Source: DASUPK01 sp963795665 (GTDB lineage: Bacteria; Actinomycetota; Thermoleophilia; Solirubrobacterales; 70-9). From it: DNA of 64,000 bases. Below are positions 42,381-50,136 of the stretch, piece by piece. Under the pieces are notes generated by a model. The model had not been told where the DNA came from. It ran no database searches and saw nothing but the letters and a program-made list of their open reading frames with translations. Numbering within the stretch: position 1 is the first letter of the stretch; each line of letters begins with the position of its first letter. The position numbers were made by a program, and so were the translations under genes. The stretch covers positions 372,001-436,000 of the forward strand of contig CAWCIP010000014.1 of assembly GCA_963795665.1 (NCBI GenBank), in the 5' to 3' direction.

Positions 42381-43109
42381 CTATCGGCGCCTGAAGCGCA
42401 TCGCGGGCACCCGCCACATCGCCTCGGCGACGATCGCCTTGCTCATCTTCGATGTCCCGTCGGCCCGGTCCTTGAAGACGATCGGCACCTCCACGACCCG
42501 GAAGCCGGCCTTGATCGCGCGGTAGGTCGTCTCGACCTGGAAGGCGTAGCCCCTGGCCTCGATCGCGTCGAGGTCGATCGTCTCGAGCACGATGCGTCGA
42601 AAGCACTTGAAGCCGCCGGTCAAATCGCGGACAGGAAGGCCCAGGGCGGCTCGCGCGTAGGCGCTTCCGCCCCGGCTGATGAAGCGCCTCATCGGGCCCC
42701 AGTCGGTGATGCCCCCGCCCGGTACGTATCGGGAGCCGATAGCGAGGTCCGCCCGATCGGTCGCCTCGATCAGCCTCGGCAGGTAGGCGGGATCGTGGGA
42801 GAAGTCGGCGTCCATCTCGATGATCCGCTCGGCCCCGGCGTCCAAGGCCACCCGGAAGCCCGCCAGGTAAGCCGGTCCCAGCCCCTCCTTCCGATCCCGA
42901 TGAAGAACGGCGATCGACTCGTTGGACCCCGCGAGCCGGTCGGCGATCTTCCCCGTCCCGTCCGGAGAGTTGTCGTCGACGACCAACACCCGCCCGGCAG
43001 CGGGCAGGTGTTCGAGGATTGCGGCGACGATCCGCTCGAGGTTCTCGGCCTCGTTGTAGGTCGGCAGGATGACCCAGACGTCCTGCGTCCGGGGAGGGGC
43101 TGCGGGCAC
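42381..43109 (-). CDS. Polyprenol-phosphate mannosyltransferase (GT2)
   Basis: A 242-residue GT2 glycosyltransferase of the dolichol-phosphate mannose synthase type, transferring mannose from GDP to a polyprenyl phosphate. Seen are VILPTYNEAENLERIV, VVDDNSPDGT, the metal site MDADFSHDP, IGSRYVPGGG and the family end EVPIVFKDRADGTSKM. There is no membrane domain, as in actinobacterial Ppm1-type soluble domains. It could supply mannose for membrane GT enzymes such as the one at 60065. The GTG start is supported by TAGCCT 6 nt upstream. Confidence 0.88.
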   Translation of the reverse strand: MPAAPPRTQDVWVILPTYNEAENLERIVAAILEHLPAAGRVLVVDDNSPDGTGKIADRLAGSNESIAVLHRDRKEGLGPAYLAGFRVALDAGAERIIEMDADFSHDPAYLPRLIEATDRADLAIGSRYVPGGGITDWGPMRRFISRGGSAYARAALGLPVRDLTGGFKCFRRIVLETIDLDAIEARGYAFQVETTYRAIKAGFRVVEVPIVFKDRADGTSKMSKAIVAEAMWRVPAMRFRRR

Positions 43110-43115
43110 GCGCTA

Positions 43116-43121
43116 AGGCTA
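43116..43121 (-). promoter_or_regulatory. Putative -10 element of mannosyltransferase gene
   Basis: TAGCCT on the minus strand, 6 nt before the GTG at 43109. Confidence 0.5.
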
Positions 43122-43175
43122 GTTAGCGGCATGCCAGGGGGATTCGCCACCCGTGGGCGCCCTTTGGCTGCCCAA

Positions 43176-43181
43176 TAACTT
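43176..43181 (+). promoter_or_regulatory. Putative -10 element of polX
   Basis: TAACTT 7 nt before the ATG at 43189. Confidence 0.5.
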
Positions 43182-43188
43182 GTCTGGT

Positions 43189-44922
43189 ATGCGCAACGCC
43201 GAGATAGCCGCAGCCCTCCGCGAGCTGGGGATCCTCTACGACCTGGACGGGGCCGACAGGTTCAGGGTGCTCGCCTACCGGGAAGCGGCCCGGACCGTGG
43301 CGCAGAGCCCCATCTCGGTCGAGCAGCTGGCGGAGGAGGGGAGGCTCACGGAGCTGGCCGGGGTCGGCAAGACGCTGGCTCAGAAGATCGAGACACTGAT
43401 CGAGACGGGCAGCATCCCCTCGGCCGACAAGCTGAAGGCCAAGTTCCCGGCGACCCTGGTGGAGGTGACCCGCGTGCCGGGCCTGGGCGCCAAGACCGCG
43501 CGGCGCATCTACGACGAGGTGGGGGTGGAGAACCTCCAGGAGCTCAAGGAGGCTGCCGAGCAGGGCCGGATCGCGGACATCCGGGGCCTTGGGCCGAAGA
43601 CCGAGGAGAACATCCTCGCTTCACTGGAGGGAGTCACCGAGGACGGGATCGGCGAGCGGCTGCTGCTCTCGGCCGTGCTGCCGATTGCGGACGAGATCCG
43701 CGGCGACCTGCTCGAGGTGGGGGTCGCGAACAGGATCGAGCTCGCCGGCTCGGCCAGGCGATGGACCGAGACCTGCAAGGACGTCGACCTGATCGCCACC
43801 ACGGACGACCCGGCTGCGCTCGCGGAGGCGCTGGCGACCCACGGCCTCTCGGCCGAGACCAGGCGCGGCGGCGATGCGGCGGCCAGCGTCCTCACCCACA
43901 CGGGCCTCAAGGTCGACCTCCGAATCGGCGCCGAGGAGACGTTCGGCAACCTCCTCCAGCACTTCACCGGGTCAGCCGCCCACAACGTGCAGCTGCGAGA
44001 GCGAGCGCTGGCGCGCGGTCTCTCCGTCAGCGAGAACGGCGTCGCCAAGGTCGAGGGCCGCAAGGTCCACAAGTTCGCCGACGAAGCCGGCGTCTACGAG
44101 CTGCTCGGCCTGCCCTACATCGAGCCGGAGCTGAGGGAGGGCCGTGGGGAGATCGAGGCGGGCGACACGGGCGAGCTCCCCGACCTGGTCGCCCTCGACG
44201 AGATCCGCGGCGACCTGCACTGCCACACCACCCTCTCCGACGGCCGCAACTCGCTCGAGGAGATGGCGGATGCGGCGCGCGGGCGAGGCTACGCGTATCT
44301 CGCGGTCACCGATCACTCCGCGAGCCACGGGTTCGGCAATGACGTCACCCCCCGGCAGCTCGCGAAGCGGATCGAGGAGATCCGGGCCTGGAACGAGTCG
44401 GCGCCCCGCGGCTTTCGGCTGCTCGCCGGGTCCGAGGTCAACATCGGTCTCGATGGCTCACCCGACTACCCCGATGAGCTCCTGGCCGAGCTCGACTGGG
44501 TGATCTGCAGCGTCCACACGTCATTCACGATCTCCGAGAAGGCGATGACCGAGCGCGTGATCGCGGCGATGGAGCATCCCCTCGTCGACTGCATCGGCCA
44601 CCTCACCGGCCGCCTGCTACTTCGCCGCGAGCCCTACGGCATCGACATCGAGCGGATCGCGGAGGCCGCGGCGCGCACAGGCACGATGATGGAGATCAAC
44701 GGCAACCCGAACCGGCGCGACCTGAACGAGGGGCACGCCAGGATCGCGGCCGAAGCCGGAGTCCGCATCGTCTGCAACACCGATGCGCACGGCACGGACA
44801 CCCTGGTGAACATGCAGTACTCGGTCGCCACGGCCCGCCGGGCCTGGCTCAGCGCCAAGCAGATCGCGAACACGCGGGCCTGGCGCTCCTTCGCACCACT
44901 ACGAAAGAGGGCGCGCCGCTAG
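43189..44922 (+). CDS. polX: PHP-domain family X DNA polymerase
   Basis: A 577-residue bacterial PolX with gap-filling and exonuclease activities used in base-excision repair. The N-terminal HhH regions (LTELAGVGKTLAQKIETLI; VPGLGAKTARRIYDEVG; RGLGPKTEENIL) precede the nucleotidyltransferase site ELAGSARRWTE with DVDLI and KVDLRI. The C-terminal PHP domain carries metal ligands in GDLHCHTTLSDG, VTDHSASHGF, GSEVNI, CSVHTSF, DCIGHLTGR and NTDAHGTD. ATG at 43189 is chosen from the -10. The stop shares CTAG with the convergent TetR gene. Confidence 0.93.
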   Translation: MRNAEIAAALRELGILYDLDGADRFRVLAYREAARTVAQSPISVEQLAEEGRLTELAGVGKTLAQKIETLIETGSIPSADKLKAKFPATLVEVTRVPGLGAKTARRIYDEVGVENLQELKEAAEQGRIADIRGLGPKTEENILASLEGVTEDGIGERLLLSAVLPIADEIRGDLLEVGVANRIELAGSARRWTETCKDVDLIATTDDPAALAEALATHGLSAETRRGGDAAASVLTHTGLKVDLRIGAEETFGNLLQHFTGSAAHNVQLRERALARGLSVSENGVAKVEGRKVHKFADEAGVYELLGLPYIEPELREGRGEIEAGDTGELPDLVALDEIRGDLHCHTTLSDGRNSLEEMADAARGRGYAYLAVTDHSASHGFGNDVTPRQLAKRIEEIRAWNESAPRGFRLLAGSEVNIGLDGSPDYPDELLAELDWVICSVHTSFTISEKAMTERVIAAMEHPLVDCIGHLTGRLLLRREPYGIDIERIAEAAARTGTMMEINGNPNRRDLNEGHARIAAEAGVRIVCNTDAHGTDTLVNMQYSVATARRAWLSAKQIANTRAWRSFAPLRKRARR

Positions 44923-45554
44923 CGCGGCTGATTGAGACGGGCGCGCGGTGGGGGCAGCTTGGCGCTGCCGGGGGCGCGCATCCCGTCGAGCATAACCTCG
45001 AGGAACCGCTCCCAGTTCATCGCCGGCATGCTGCCGTCGGCCGCGCCGGTCACCGCGCTGAGGCCGCAGATCATGGTCGGGATGTCCTCGACCATCAGGT
45101 CCTTCCGCATCTCGCCCGCCCGCTGAGCCTTCTTCATCAGCTTGTCGCTGAGCTCGATCAGCCCGGACTTGGCGGCCGCGGCCTCACCCACCAGGGGCCG
45201 CGATCCCAGTACCTCCGAGAGCCCGCGGTCGTCGGCCTGAAGCTTCGCGGACCAGCGCATCAGGTCACAGAAAGCCTCCCAGGCGTCCTCGTGCTCCAGT
45301 GCCTCCGCGGTGCGCGCCGCCATGGTCTCGAAGCGGTCCGCGACCAAGGCGTCGAGGAGGGCCTCCTTGTTCGGGAAGTGCCGGTACACGGTCCCGACGC
45401 CCACGCGGGCGCCGGCGGCGATGTCCTCCATCTGACAGTCGAAGCCGTGCTCGGCGAAGCCCTGTCGCGCCGCTTCGAGGATCGCCTCGCGGTTCCGCCG
45501 GGCATCGGCCCGCAGGGCGGGTCGCTCGGTCTGCTTGGTCGCGGTGGGTGCCAT
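44919..45554 (-). CDS. TetR family regulator, probable repressor of adjacent efflux gene
   Basis: A 211-residue TetR-type regulator. The N-terminal HTH is complete: NREAILEAARQGFAEHGF, then QMEDIAAGARVGVGTVYRHF and NKEALLDALV. The C-terminal ligand domain is divergent. It is divergent from a DHA2 exporter and the 195-bp gap holds two similar palindromes, so autorepression and repression of the exporter are likely. The ATG at 45554 is preferred over an upstream start. The stop shares CTAG with polX. Confidence 0.85.
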   Translation of the reverse strand: MAPTATKQTERPALRADARRNREAILEAARQGFAEHGFDCQMEDIAAGARVGVGTVYRHFPNKEALLDALVADRFETMAARTAEALEHEDAWEAFCDLMRWSAKLQADDRGLSEVLGSRPLVGEAAAAKSGLIELSDKLMKKAQRAGEMRKDLMVEDIPTMICGLSAVTGAADGSMPAMNWERFLEVMLDGMRAPGSAKLPPPRARLNQPR

Positions 45555-45604
45555 GGCTCCAGGGTGGTGGTCGGTGAGGACGTGTGTGACGAGCTGCACG
45601 CAAA

Positions 45605-45654
45605 CGGAATTCAGATTCCGTATAGTTCTAACCGAAACCGGAACTCACATTCCG
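45605..45654. promoter_or_regulatory. Twin palindromes, probable TetR operators
   Basis: CGGAATTCAGATTCCG (45605-45620, 6-bp perfect arms, 4-bp centre) and CGGAACTCACATTCCG (45639-45654, 5 of 6 arm pairs). Centres are 34 bp apart. A TATAGT hexamer lies between them at 45621-45626. They sit between the TetR and exporter genes. Confidence 0.65.
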
Positions 45655-45749
45655 AATAGAGCATACCTCACCTGTCGATTTGAGCCAATCCCATTCGTCA
45701 AGAGAGTGAAGAGGCACCAACACCCCGTATCGCGAAAGGAGTCAGGGGG

Positions 45750-47225
45750 ATGACCACAGCCCAGGAGTACCTAGAGCGTCGCTGGACCGCGTTGATCCTG
45801 CTCTGCGTAGCGCAGTTCATCGTGGTTCTCGATGCGTCCATCGTCAACGTGGCCCTGCCGAGCATCGGCAAGGGGCTCGACTTCTCGGAGGCCAACCTCC
45901 CGTGGGTCGTGAACGCCTACGTGATCGCCTTCGGCGGCTTCCTGCTGCTCGGTGGCCGGGCGGCCGACCTGCTCGGCAGACGGCGGGTCTTCATGGCCGG
46001 TCTGCTCGTGGTCGGTGTCGCATCGCTCGCGGCCGGTTTCGCGGCCACCCAGGGACAGCTGATCGCGGCCCGAGCCGCACAGGGCCTGGGCGCAGCGATC
46101 GTCTCCCCCGCAGCTCTGTCCATCGTCACCTCAATGTTCAAGGACGGCGCTGAGCGCAACAAGGCCCTCGGGGCCTGGGGCGCCGTCGCGGGCTCGGCCG
46201 GCGCGGCGGGAGTGCTGCTGGGCGGCATTCTCACCGAATGGCTTGGCTGGGAGTGGGTCCTCTGGGTCAACGTCCCGGTCGCGGCGATCGCGCTTGCGTT
46301 CACCCCGGGCCTGATCCCGGAGAGCCGCTCTGAATCGGCCACCCGTCACTTCGACGCGGCCGGGGCGGTCAGCATCACGGCCGGTCTCTCCCTGCTGGCA
46401 TACGCATTCCTTGATGCGAGCAGCTCCGGGTGGGGTTCCACCAAGATCATCAGCCTGCTCGCTGGATCCGTGGCCCTGATCGGGATCTTCGTAGCGATCG
46501 AGCTCCGCTCGAAGGCACCGCTGGTCCCCTTCAGGATCTTCCGGCTCAGGACCCTGACCGGAGCAAACGTCTCCGGCCTGCTGCTGGGCGCCTCGCTGTT
46601 CTCGATGTTCTATTTCATCTCCCTGTACATGCAGCAGGTGCTCGGCTACAGCGCGATTCACGCTGGCCTCTCATACCTGCCGCTGGCGCTGATGATCGTC
46701 GTCGCGGCGGGCCTCGGTGGGCAGCTCGTCACCCGGTTCGGCTTCAAGCCGATCCTGGCGGTCGGCCTGGCGTTCGTCTCTGCCGGTCTGCTCTGGTTCA
46801 GCCAGGTGTCAGTCGGCGGTGGCTTCCTGACGGACATCCTCGCCCCGTCGCTCCTCGCGGCGATCGGGCTCGGGTTCGGATTCGTCACCTCGACGATCGC
46901 GGCCGTCTCCGGGGTGGAGGACCGCGAGCAGGGTCTGGCGAGCGGCCTGATCAACACCTCCCAGCAGATCGGCGGAGCCCTTGGCCTCGCCGTTCTGTCC
47001 ACGATCGCCACCACCCGCACGGATCACGTGATGGCGACAGGCACGTCGAGTCTCCCCAATGCGCTCACCGAGGGATTCCAGAGCGCGTTCCTGGGCGGCG
47101 CGGTGATCGCGGCACTGGGTGTGGTCGCAACCCTGGTCCTGATTCGGACCCGCGACAGCAAGGCCCACGTCGAGATGTCGAACGCCGAGGCGACGAGCGC
47201 CGAGGCGGCTCCCTCGGCAGCCTAG
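45750..47225 (+). CDS. DHA2-family (14-TM) MFS drug exporter
   Basis: A 491-residue proton-driven multidrug exporter of the EmrB/QacA type. It has 14 hydrophobic segments, the family start LCVAQFIVVLDASIVNVALP (motif D), motif A GGRAADLLGRRRVFMAG, the antiporter motif C-like GSAGAAGVLLGGILTE and REQGLASGLINTSQQIGGAL. The C-terminal tail is Ala/Glu-rich. SD AAAGGAG lies 9 nt before the ATG. It is probably induced when the divergent TetR protein binds a substrate. Confidence 0.92.
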   Translation: MTTAQEYLERRWTALILLCVAQFIVVLDASIVNVALPSIGKGLDFSEANLPWVVNAYVIAFGGFLLLGGRAADLLGRRRVFMAGLLVVGVASLAAGFAATQGQLIAARAAQGLGAAIVSPAALSIVTSMFKDGAERNKALGAWGAVAGSAGAAGVLLGGILTEWLGWEWVLWVNVPVAAIALAFTPGLIPESRSESATRHFDAAGAVSITAGLSLLAYAFLDASSSGWGSTKIISLLAGSVALIGIFVAIELRSKAPLVPFRIFRLRTLTGANVSGLLLGASLFSMFYFISLYMQQVLGYSAIHAGLSYLPLALMIVVAAGLGGQLVTRFGFKPILAVGLAFVSAGLLWFSQVSVGGGFLTDILAPSLLAAIGLGFGFVTSTIAAVSGVEDREQGLASGLINTSQQIGGALGLAVLSTIATTRTDHVMATGTSSLPNALTEGFQSAFLGGAVIAALGVVATLVLIRTRDSKAHVEMSNAEATSAEAAPSAA

Positions 47226-47235
47226 AAACGAGCGT

Positions 47236-47265
47236 CGGGCGCGCGGCCTTCGGGTCGCGCGCCCG
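47236..47265. terminator. TTCG-loop hairpin between convergent genes
   Basis: A 13-bp stem with one G-T pair around a TTCG tetraloop (47249-47252). It begins 10 nt after the exporter stop and abuts the stop of the leftward gene, so it could end transcription in both directions. Confidence 0.7.
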
Positions 47266-47814
47266 TTACGCGGGGGCGGTTGGTGGAGGCGGAGGATGCC
47301 CTGGAGGAGGCCGCTCGCGGCGCATCCCGGGCGTGCGAATCAGCCTGACGGGTTGCAGCGCCGACCCAGGTTCGACGTAGAAGCGCACACCGTCGCGCTC
47401 CTCGATCGCGGCCACCGCCCCTTCCCGGGCGCGCAGGGTGAGCGCCGCTCCGAGCGCGAAGCCCGTCCCGATCGCCGCCACTCCCGAGAAGACCAGCCCC
47501 AGGCCGCCGGCGATGACCGCGAAGGCGGCCAGGGGCCAGAGCCGTGCCAGCGAGGCCCTGGTCGGATTGCCGAGCGAGGGAAGCGCGGTCGCGGTCTTCG
47601 CCTCCGCCAGGGCCGGGCGCATCGCCTCGGCGGCCCGGGCGGGGCGCCCCAGGACGATCCCGCCAACCAGGGCGACGAGCCACCAGCCCGCGGCGACGTA
47701 CAGCGTCAGGGTGTCGTCGGCGCCACTCACCGAGATCACCGTTATGGCGGCCAGGGCGGTGGCCGCGCCGGCGGCGAGCAGAACCGTCATCCGCAGAAGG
47801 TCGCAGAACGCCAT
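47266..47814 (-). CDS. Membrane protein of unknown function with Pro-rich tail
   Basis: A 182-residue protein with four hydrophobic segments (about residues 8-28, 36-54, 89-106 and 108-125). It ends in a proline-rich tail (PPPGHPPPPPTAPA). I do not recognise the family. The ATG overlaps the otsB stop by 1 nt (TAATG), so it is translated from the same mRNA. A link to trehalose metabolism is only suggested by this arrangement. Confidence 0.65.
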   Translation of the reverse strand: MAFCDLLRMTVLLAAGAATALAAITVISVSGADDTLTLYVAAGWWLVALVGGIVLGRPARAAEAMRPALAEAKTATALPSLGNPTRASLARLWPLAAFAVIAGGLGLVFSGVAAIGTGFALGAALTLRAREGAVAAIEERDGVRFYVEPGSALQPVRLIRTPGMRRERPPPGHPPPPPTAPA

Positions 47815-48659
47815 TACGAATCGGCCAGAACTTCGAGTACCTGAGCGAAGCCCTCCGGCCCGGGGACCGTCAGGTCGGCCTCTGCGGAGACCTCCGGAGG
47901 CGACTCCTCCGAAGCGACCGCGATGCAGGCGGCGGCCTGAATCCGGCCGTCGTCTCTCAGCGTCCGGAGCGCGACGAAGGCGTCGACATCGGTGCGATCG
48001 TCGCCGCCATAGAGAGCCGCGTCCATAGATCCGGCGGCGATGTCTGTGGCCGGCGAATAGGCCCCGATCAGAGCCGCGACGGCGATCCCCTTGTTGATCG
48101 CCACGTTGGGCCGGATCTCGAGCACCTTGCGTCCCCGGTGCGATACCAGCCCCTTCCACTCCGCCTCGCCGGCGATCTCGTGGGCAAGGGACTCTGCGGC
48201 GCCCTCGTTGTCGGCGCCCCGCCAGTGGAGGCCGACGATGGCACCCTTGTCCTCGGTCCTGATCCCGACCCGGTCCAGCTCCGAGCGGTCGAGGCCATCG
48301 ACGAAACGCGCCGCGTCCCCCTCGTGTCCGTCGAGAGACGGATCGGGCCGCACCTCGTCCGCACCCGGGAGGAGGAGCTCGAAGCCGTGATTTCCCGAAT
48401 ACGCCAGCTGATCGAGCCCGACGATTCGGCGGGCGTCCAGCGCTCGCCTGCCGCTCAGGCAGCCGACCAGGGCGTAGCGCTCGGCCAGCGCCCGCAGCAG
48501 CTCGCGCGTCCGCTCCGGCACGGCCGCCTCGGCCGGATGGAGAGTGATCGGGGCGATCGTCCCGTCGACGTCGGTGAGGATCGCGGAGCGGCTTGGGTCC
48601 GCTTTGAGAGGGGCGAGCAACCGCTCGAGGCCACTCTCGTCTGTCGCGGGGGAGCCCAT
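47814..48659 (-). CDS. otsB: Trehalose-6-phosphate phosphatase
   Basis: A 281-residue HAD-superfamily phosphatase that makes trehalose from trehalose-6-phosphate. Motif I is AILTDVDGTIAP, then AYSGNHGFELL, LEIRPNVAINKGIAV and motif IV GGDDRTDVDAF. No otsA is in the window. The ATG at 48659 is supported by GATACT 6 nt upstream; an in-frame ATG at 48680 is also possible. Confidence 0.92.
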   Translation of the reverse strand: MGSPATDESGLERLLAPLKADPSRSAILTDVDGTIAPITLHPAEAAVPERTRELLRALAERYALVGCLSGRRALDARRIVGLDQLAYSGNHGFELLLPGADEVRPDPSLDGHEGDAARFVDGLDRSELDRVGIRTEDKGAIVGLHWRGADNEGAAESLAHEIAGEAEWKGLVSHRGRKVLEIRPNVAINKGIAVAALIGAYSPATDIAAGSMDAALYGGDDRTDVDAFVALRTLRDDGRIQAAACIAVASEESPPEVSAEADLTVPGPEGFAQVLEVLADS

Positions 48660-48665
48660 CGCCGT

Positions 48666-48671
48666 AGTATC
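48666..48671 (-). promoter_or_regulatory. Putative -10 element of otsB
   Basis: GATACT on the minus strand, 6 nt before the ATG at 48659. Confidence 0.35.
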
Positions 48672-48746
48672 GCCCGCCATGCTGCGAGGCCATCCCCAAA
48701 CCCTCGCGCACGCCTGGCGGCGCCGGCCGCACACGCGGGTTTGCGG

Positions 48747-49106
48747 ATGACCTCGCGGACCCTGAAGCTGGCGGTGATCGGGACGGCCGCCGGTGCGTTC
48801 AGCGGCCTCCTCGGGGTGGGCGGGGGGAGCGTGATAGTCCCGCTGCTGATCGTCTGGCTGGGTTACGGCGAGCGCGAGGCAACCGGCACCAGCATGATGG
48901 CGATCGTCGTAATCGCCGCGCTGGCGGTCTCGCTGCAGGCGATCTACGGCAACGTCGATCCACCGAATGCGGCCCTCGTTGGAATTCCGGCCATCGGCGG
49001 AGCGATCGCCGGCACCGCCCTCCAGCAGCGAGTGCCCGAGCGCCTCATCTCCCTGCTGTTCGCCGGGCTTCTCGTCCTCATCGCAGTCGAGCTGATCGTC
49101 AAATGA
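48747..49106 (+). CDS. TSUP (TauE/SafE) family half-transporter, N-terminal-type
   Basis: A 119-residue membrane protein equal to half of a TSUP transporter. It has the repeat-unit signature GAFSGLLGVGGGSVIVPLL followed by EATGTSMMAIVVIAA and ends QQRVPERLISLLFAGLLVLIA. About four hydrophobic segments are visible. Ordinary TSUP proteins carry two such units in one chain of ~250 residues; here the second unit is a separate overlapping gene. The substrate may be sulfite, sulfoacetate or another sulfonate. Confidence 0.82.
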   Translation: MTSRTLKLAVIGTAAGAFSGLLGVGGGSVIVPLLIVWLGYGEREATGTSMMAIVVIAALAVSLQAIYGNVDPPNAALVGIPAIGGAIAGTALQQRVPERLISLLFAGLLVLIAVELIVK

Positions 49107-49486
49107 GCTCGATCGCCGCAGCCTTGATTGGGTTCGCCGGAGGAATGGTCGGCGGGCTGCTCGGCGTGGGTGGAGGGATCATCTTCGTGCCAGCATTGGC
49201 GGTCTTCCTCGACGAGAGCCAGGTCGGCGCCGAGGCGACGTCATTGCTGGCGATCGTCCCGGTCGCGATCGTGGCGGTTTGGAGGCAGCTCGGCTACGGC
49301 AACGTCCGGGTCCGCGAGGGCCTGCTGATCGGGGCGCTTTCGCCGGTTGGGGTCGGCGTCGGCGTGATCACGTCCAACACGATCCCCCAGCGGGCCCTGG
49401 AGCTGACGTTTGCCGGGCTCGCGCTGTTGATCGCCACCCAGCTGGTGATCCGGGCCCTGCGGCCCACGGACCGTCCATCCGACTAA
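49103..49486 (+). CDS. TSUP (TauE/SafE) family half-transporter, C-terminal-type
   Basis: A 127-residue partner of the preceding half. It repeats the same plan: GMVGGLLGVGGGIIFVPAL, EATSLLAIVPVAIVA and NTIPQRALELTFAGLALLIA. The ATG overlaps the upstream stop (ATGA), so the two are made in equal ratio and likely form a heterodimer equal to one normal transporter. A single-base error that splits one gene is an alternative. Confidence 0.82.
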   Translation: MSSIAAALIGFAGGMVGGLLGVGGGIIFVPALAVFLDESQVGAEATSLLAIVPVAIVAVWRQLGYGNVRVREGLLIGALSPVGVGVGVITSNTIPQRALELTFAGLALLIATQLVIRALRPTDRPSD

Positions 49487-49582
49487 TCCCCGCATTCTTG
49501 GTATTCGTTCAGCGAGCAGGCGGCTTCAGCTGATTCGCAGCGACCAGCAGCCGGGACAGGACCCACCTCATCCGAGCAGCCG

Positions 49583-50128
49583 ATGCAGGACCGCCGCCGG
49601 ATGTCTGGCACGAAGGTCTGCAGCGAGGCCGTCGGCTCCAACGGCAACGGTCGTGCAAACGGCCACGGTCATGCCGACGGCAACGTGGGTGGCCTCGCGC
49701 CGGTAGGAGGTGCCGGCTGGCTGCCCGGCCCCCGGGCCCTTTATCCGGGACTGCCGGGACGTCGCAAGGCAGGCGGTCCGGGTACGGCCGATGGTCCCGA
49801 CTCCGACCAGGGCACTCACGGCGGGAGCGAAGGCGCGAAGCCAAAGGGCCACGGAAAGGGCAGCGGCAAGGGCTCGGAGCACTCAAGGCGATCACCTGGG
49901 CGTGGCCACTCGGCCGTCTCGCACGGTGGTCACGGCGGCGGTTCGAGTCACCACTCGAACGGCAGTCAGAAATCGAGCGGCAGTCAGAAACCGACAGGGA
50001 GCGATTCCCCAGGCGGAGGTAGCGGCCCAGGCCAGAATGGCGGCGGCGCGCAGGACCAGGGCGGCGGCAGCGCCTCGACCGGCAGCCCCGGCGGCAGCGG
50101 GAAACCCGGCGCCCCACCCGGCAAGTAG
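49583..50128 (+). CDS. Possible Gly/Ser/His-rich low-complexity protein
   Basis: The 49487-50136 stretch holds no recognisable gene. This frame gives 181 residues rich in Gly, Ser, His, Lys and Pro, with a short repeat (NGSQKSSGSQKP). It has no signal peptide and resembles the disordered tails of actinobacterial regulators or surface proteins. Overlapping open frames on both strands are equally long, one with a signal-like start on the minus strand (49882). Reality of this gene is doubtful. Confidence 0.3.
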   Translation: MQDRRRMSGTKVCSEAVGSNGNGRANGHGHADGNVGGLAPVGGAGWLPGPRALYPGLPGRRKAGGPGTADGPDSDQGTHGGSEGAKPKGHGKGSGKGSEHSRRSPGRGHSAVSHGGHGGGSSHHSNGSQKSSGSQKPTGSDSPGGGSGPGQNGGGAQDQGGGSASTGSPGGSGKPGAPPGK

Positions 50129-50136
50129 CAGTCCGG

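Noticed and set aside
47222..48732. Minus-strand open frames extending the 47266 gene back through otsB
   Set aside because: The upstream part is out of frame with otsB motifs; only the last 182 codons form a plausible membrane protein.
49940..49949. GGTTCGAGTC resembling a tRNA T-loop
   Set aside because: No acceptor, D or anticodon arms around it; it lies in the Gly/Ser-rich frame. No other tRNA-like sequence was found in the window.
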